Shown here: piece after piece, positions 59,976-64,000 of the stretch
Numbering within the stretch: position 1 is the first letter of the stretch
Layout: each line of letters opens with the position of its first letter
Assembly: GCA_019914995.1 (NCBI GenBank)
Contig: CM034135.1
Location: forward strand, 5,520,501 to 5,584,500
Length of the DNA stretch: 64,000 nt
Origin: Acanthochlamys bracteata
Taxonomy: Eukaryota; Streptophyta; Magnoliopsida; Pandanales; Velloziaceae
Direction of reading: 5' to 3'
Program-made: the position numbers and the translations under genes
The notes under the pieces: model-generated
Databases searched by the model: none
The model's input: only the letters and a program-made list of their open reading frames with translations
Told to the model about the DNA's origin: nothing

Positions 59976-61532
59976 AATTCGTATCGAAAATAGAAATTTG
60001 AACTTGTATTCAGAAATGTACTTATTAGAGAAAATTGGTGTAAGTATTTATGTCATTTTAAACTTCAAGAGGCATTTTTGCGTTAAATTGAATTAGAGAG
60101 CCTGAGTTTGTGGAAGAGATTACCAATAGCTCTTTTATGATAAATGCACTTTTTTATGTGTTAAGAACATCTGATGGTCTTGATTTATATTTAAAAGTAA
60201 GAAGCAGAAGTTTTAAATGTGTGGGAACCAAAAACTCAGTTGCATAGATAGACCGAAGACGGACTCTCGGTTGAGACCTTTAAAGAATGGGATGTCCATA
60301 TAAATTTAGCGGCTTGTCTTATTGCTCTTGACATAGAATATAGGAAAATTGTGAAGAAAATGTGAACTTGTCATTATAGGGATAATCTTGGGTCCTTGTC
60401 ATTATCCCTAAATCTAATGATGTGGTAAAGCTGCCCAACGTTGATCAATTCTAAGTTCAGGTTCTTCTCAACTAAACAGGCTAGCAATCAACAGACGAAA
60501 TATCTTTCTCCAAAAAGGAAAAAAATGCACCGAATACATTACTCTCAGATGTTACACTGTATACAGACATTCTTGCAATCATTTTGATTGTGAATATGTT
60601 AGAATAGTTTTCATTTACAATTTGATCTAGTCAGCTGGGAATAAAAGCTTAAACACACTGCAGTAAATTTTCGGTCTTTCAGTACTACTACAAGAATCTT
60701 GATCAAGAGATTCACTGCACTGCAAAAATAAGTAATCCAGTAGCGAACTTCTCCAGCACCAACATTTACATACTAAATCCAGTACAAACTTTCCAAATTG
60801 AGCATCATCAGCTATATTTATCTGTCTGATAATGAGTACTGCTAGTCTCCCCAACAATGTGTACACTGATCGCACAAAGTAAGCTCCACATTTGTAACTT
60901 GTGGTTTCAAAGTCACTAAAGATGTTGTATATATATAAACAAAATTTGTAAAAGGCTAGGCTGAATCAAGAAACAAAGTTGCTAAAAGGACTAGTAGTGC
61001 TTCATCCACGTTTTAATTGAGCACCCATACAACTACAAACAACATTTGAGCGTTCATTTTTACGTCTACACTATTGATTGTTTGCCCACTGTTAGTACCA
61101 TATACCTGTAAAGCTGATAGTGTTGGCCGGATGTTAACGAATTTGTTCACCGCAATTTGATGCGATAAAAGCAACACTAGGAAGGTTCTGTTTGAGAAGC
61201 TCCAATCCAAAGTATGACATACAGTGGCTTGTAAGACAGAACCAGAACCTCAAGAAAAGGAAAAAATTAGAAGCACAGTGATAACTGCTTCCAGGGTGAG
61301 ACAGTACTTAAACATGAAACAAACTATGAAAAAGAAGAGCATCACCTTAAAACTTATAGTGCTTTAGAAACAAATTAAAATAACTTAATTAAACTCAAAC
61401 TTCATTTGGCTTGGAGGCATTCTTATAAGAAACCATAAAGAACTCCAACTGAAATAACTGAAGTCTTTGATTCAAAATCTAATCAAGTTGTGTTAGAAAC
61501 AAATGACACACTATTAGATGAGAGTGTATAAA
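59976..61532. other. Unassigned intergenic DNA
   Basis: Minus-strand open frames at 60627-60875 and 61013-61210 (82 and 65 codons) are not recognisable. They may be chance or part of an untranslated region of a gene I cannot identify. Confidence 0.35.
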
Positions 61533-62190
61533 GGTATGTTTGGATACATGGTTAAGAAATAAGAATAAAAGGATAGATCGAAAAAATAATAAGAGGACGG
61601 ATAGAAAAGAATAACTATTTAACTTTACAATATTTAGATATATAGTAAGCGTAAGAAACTAACTATGTTTGGATAGATAGGTAAATGAATGAGTAATGGA
61701 AGTAAATTTTTTATAAAAAACTCAAATGCTCTTTTATTTATATTAATATAACTTTTATTAATATAATTTTAAATTAATTTTATTAATATAATATAAATTA
61801 ATTTTATTAATAGAACTTTTTTAGATTAATTTTTTATATTAATTTATTTTTTTATTAATGTTTGATATAATTTAACAAAATTAAATAAAATTTTAAATTA
61901 ACAATTTTGATCATATAGTTTTATTATTTTCTCTATCAGCTAAACTCAATTAAATTTAAATAAATATAAAAATTTTAAATAATTAAAAATTAAAAGATAA
62001 AATGATAAAAGTGGATATCGTTGTGTACCCACTAATTCGGTGGATAAATATTTCACTATGAAATATGGTGAGAGATGGAAAACAATTTCCCTTCCCTTCC
62101 ATTAATGAAATCAAAACAAATATAATTAATATGGTGAAACGTTTCACCATCATCACCATTCACTATCAATAACCACAATTCAAACATACC
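61533..62190. mobile_element. AT-rich MITE, GGTATGTTTGGAT ends, family B copy 2
   Basis: Left end GGTATGTTTGGATACATGG, right end CCACAATTCAAACATACC, clear inverted repeats. The interior TTAATATAATTTTAAATTAA and TAGATTAATTTTTTATATTA blocks match those of the copy at 20958-21665. Non-coding; no target duplication recognised. Confidence 0.7.
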
Positions 62191-64000
62191 CCAAGAGTCC
62201 AAACTAGTTATGAACTCTACTAGAGTCAAATAAGTTATGATTTCAAATAAGAGTCCAATAAGGAATAAGTAACCCAATATTAGAAAGTAATTAATAACAT
62301 AGTGACTTAAAGTTTAAACATACATATATGTTATATCATCAATTAATATACAATTGACCTTTCTCTAAATTTATTATGAAATTAGATATCATTATCTCGA
62401 GGACTCCTAATTATCTCTAATTTTCCTTTTCTTTTAAAGATTTTCTGCTTATTAGCACTCATCATGAGTGGCATTTAAACGCCACGGTTGAAATCTCCAA
62501 TCCATATTATATTCACTAGTCTAATCATCCAGGTTTTCTTTTGGTTATTAAAAAGCACAACGGTGATAGCTTTTTACAGGTTGAAAACGATCAACGTGTG
62601 AGCACTTATCGCCAATAATAAAAGTAATCGTTTCACCTTATTTAGAAAAAGAGCCCACCAATTTTGCTTAAAGGGACGACTATGATAAGATGATTTTATC
62701 TTGACTTGTCAACTCTGTGTATCCAGATTTGGCGAACAGTGTTTTCTTCACTCCTGCAAAAGAGTTTAGAGCGAGCACAATAATTATTTCTCCGAAGATA
62801 AGGCCATATTCAAGGTTCACTTTTTGTTCCCTCCTCTTATAACAAACTTAAATATCTTTGGGATGGGTTTGACTTCTTATAGGGTAATCCTTGATTACTT
62901 CTAAAATAGTATGAAGATTTACATTGAACAAAAGGATCAAAATTAAATAATGTAATTTCTCAAAGGTTAATGTTACATGATTCTTACTCATCCGTTTGGG
63001 ATCAAATTATTTTAATGAACCTTCTCCCAACTGTGAGAAAGCTTACTCTCTTATTACAACAAAGAGTTGTTTCAAATTTCATCAATAATTTCTTCATGGG
63101 TGCAATCATTCCCCGCAATAAGGTATCTAAAAATTCAAAACAATTTGGATGATTTTAGGATCAATACAAATTAATCTTCCATTGTAACCATTACACTCGG
63201 TCAAAACACACTATTGACACATGCAAACTACATGCTTATCCATCATGTCACAAATTCTATTTTATTGGCCATTTAAGAGAGATTATGCCGTGGTTTTGTT
63301 AGGATTTTTGTATTTGCACCTTATGCTCCATCAAAGGGCATTGTTGGCTATGTAAAGAGGACTATTGAATGATTTTTGTAGTTATTCATTTTTCGTTTCT
63401 TTACGGGCTTCTTTTGAGCATTCTATTATATGATGATTTTGTGGTTGTTGTTCGTGAGTTGATGCTTGTTGTCCTGTTTTCTTTAATAGCCTTTACTACT
63501 GCTACCACCTATTGATGTTGCAGTCATCTTCTTTCTCCACTGCAGTCGATGGCTGCCATCGTTATTTTGTGCTCACAGTGATCACTATCGTCGTCGGTTT
63601 ACCAACAAATTCCTTTTTTTTTTTTCAGTTGCTTCTACGATGTACACTTCATTATCGAGAAATCCTTTTTCTAAATGAACTTTTTCTCCAAGAAACTTAT
63701 TTTGTTGATGATTAAAATTTAGTTGCCGGTAATTTAGTAGAAAAAATGTTTTACAGAAATTATGAACCAGCCAAATCCAAATGTGTAATATGAATTAGCA
63801 ATTTTGTGTTTTGGTGATAACTCAGGATGCTTCTTCCTACAACATAAGTTTAATGGACTATTTAGATTTGGCGTACACAGGAGCAATGGAGAGAGAATCA
63901 GTTACTCTCCGATGCTCTTGTTTGGTAAAAAATTCACAAGAGTAAATGGAGAGCAACACTTTTCCCGATTAGTCTTATTAGAGGAGTATATACATCCCAC
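62191..64000. other. Unassigned intergenic DNA to the window end
   Basis: A short palindrome GTGGCATTTAAACGCCAC lies at about 62469. Otherwise I see no gene, RNA or complete repeat. Confidence 0.4.

Noticed and set aside
60627..61210. Minus-strand frames as exons of a gene
   Set aside because: No family resemblance and no consistent splice joining between them.

Overview
The window is nuclear DNA of a flowering plant, most likely a eudicot. It is AT-rich, the real genes are split by many short GT-AG introns, and about half of the rest is decayed transposable elements. There is no bacterial-style gene organisation. I could rebuild three complete nuclear genes exon by exon with every reading phase closing: RNC1 (22398-26855, plus strand, 5 exons, 549 aa), a ZIFL-type major-facilitator transporter (27673-36428, minus strand, 17 coding exons, 483 aa) and UTP11 (53334-56683, plus strand, 8 exons, 229 aa). 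RNC1 and the ZIFL gene converge, with about 0.8 kb between their stop codons. They form the only gene-dense block. The three genes work in unrelated processes: plastid intron splicing, membrane transport, and nucleolar rRNA processing.

Left part (1-21.7 kb): two tandem fold-back elements set in TA-rich microsatellite; a relic of a GAUT-type glycosyltransferase exon with its own leader-like sequence; a composite of two unrelated gene fragments (a BIR-type receptor-like kinase and a nodulin-like major-facilitator protein); a decayed CACTA element; Ty1/copia and Ty3/gypsy remnants; and a broken DUF668-family gene.

Middle and right part (36.7-64 kb): an insert of plastid ycf2 DNA; a long degenerate repeat; a cluster of three CACTA left ends; two hAT elements just upstream of UTP11; short AT-rich TIR elements in several copies; and a copia reverse transcriptase relic.

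The most striking object is the CACTA element at 46380-48841. It has matching ends and a TGA target duplication, and it carries pieces of two unrelated host genes: a plasma-membrane H+-ATPase and a kinesin-5. With the kinase/transporter composite near 9 kb, it shows repeated shuffling of host gene fragments. I found no sign of a wholly new system. The best candidates for a second look are the gene-capturing CACTA element and the near-perfect hairpins at 2116-2538 and 52208-52657, which could feed small-RNA pathways.
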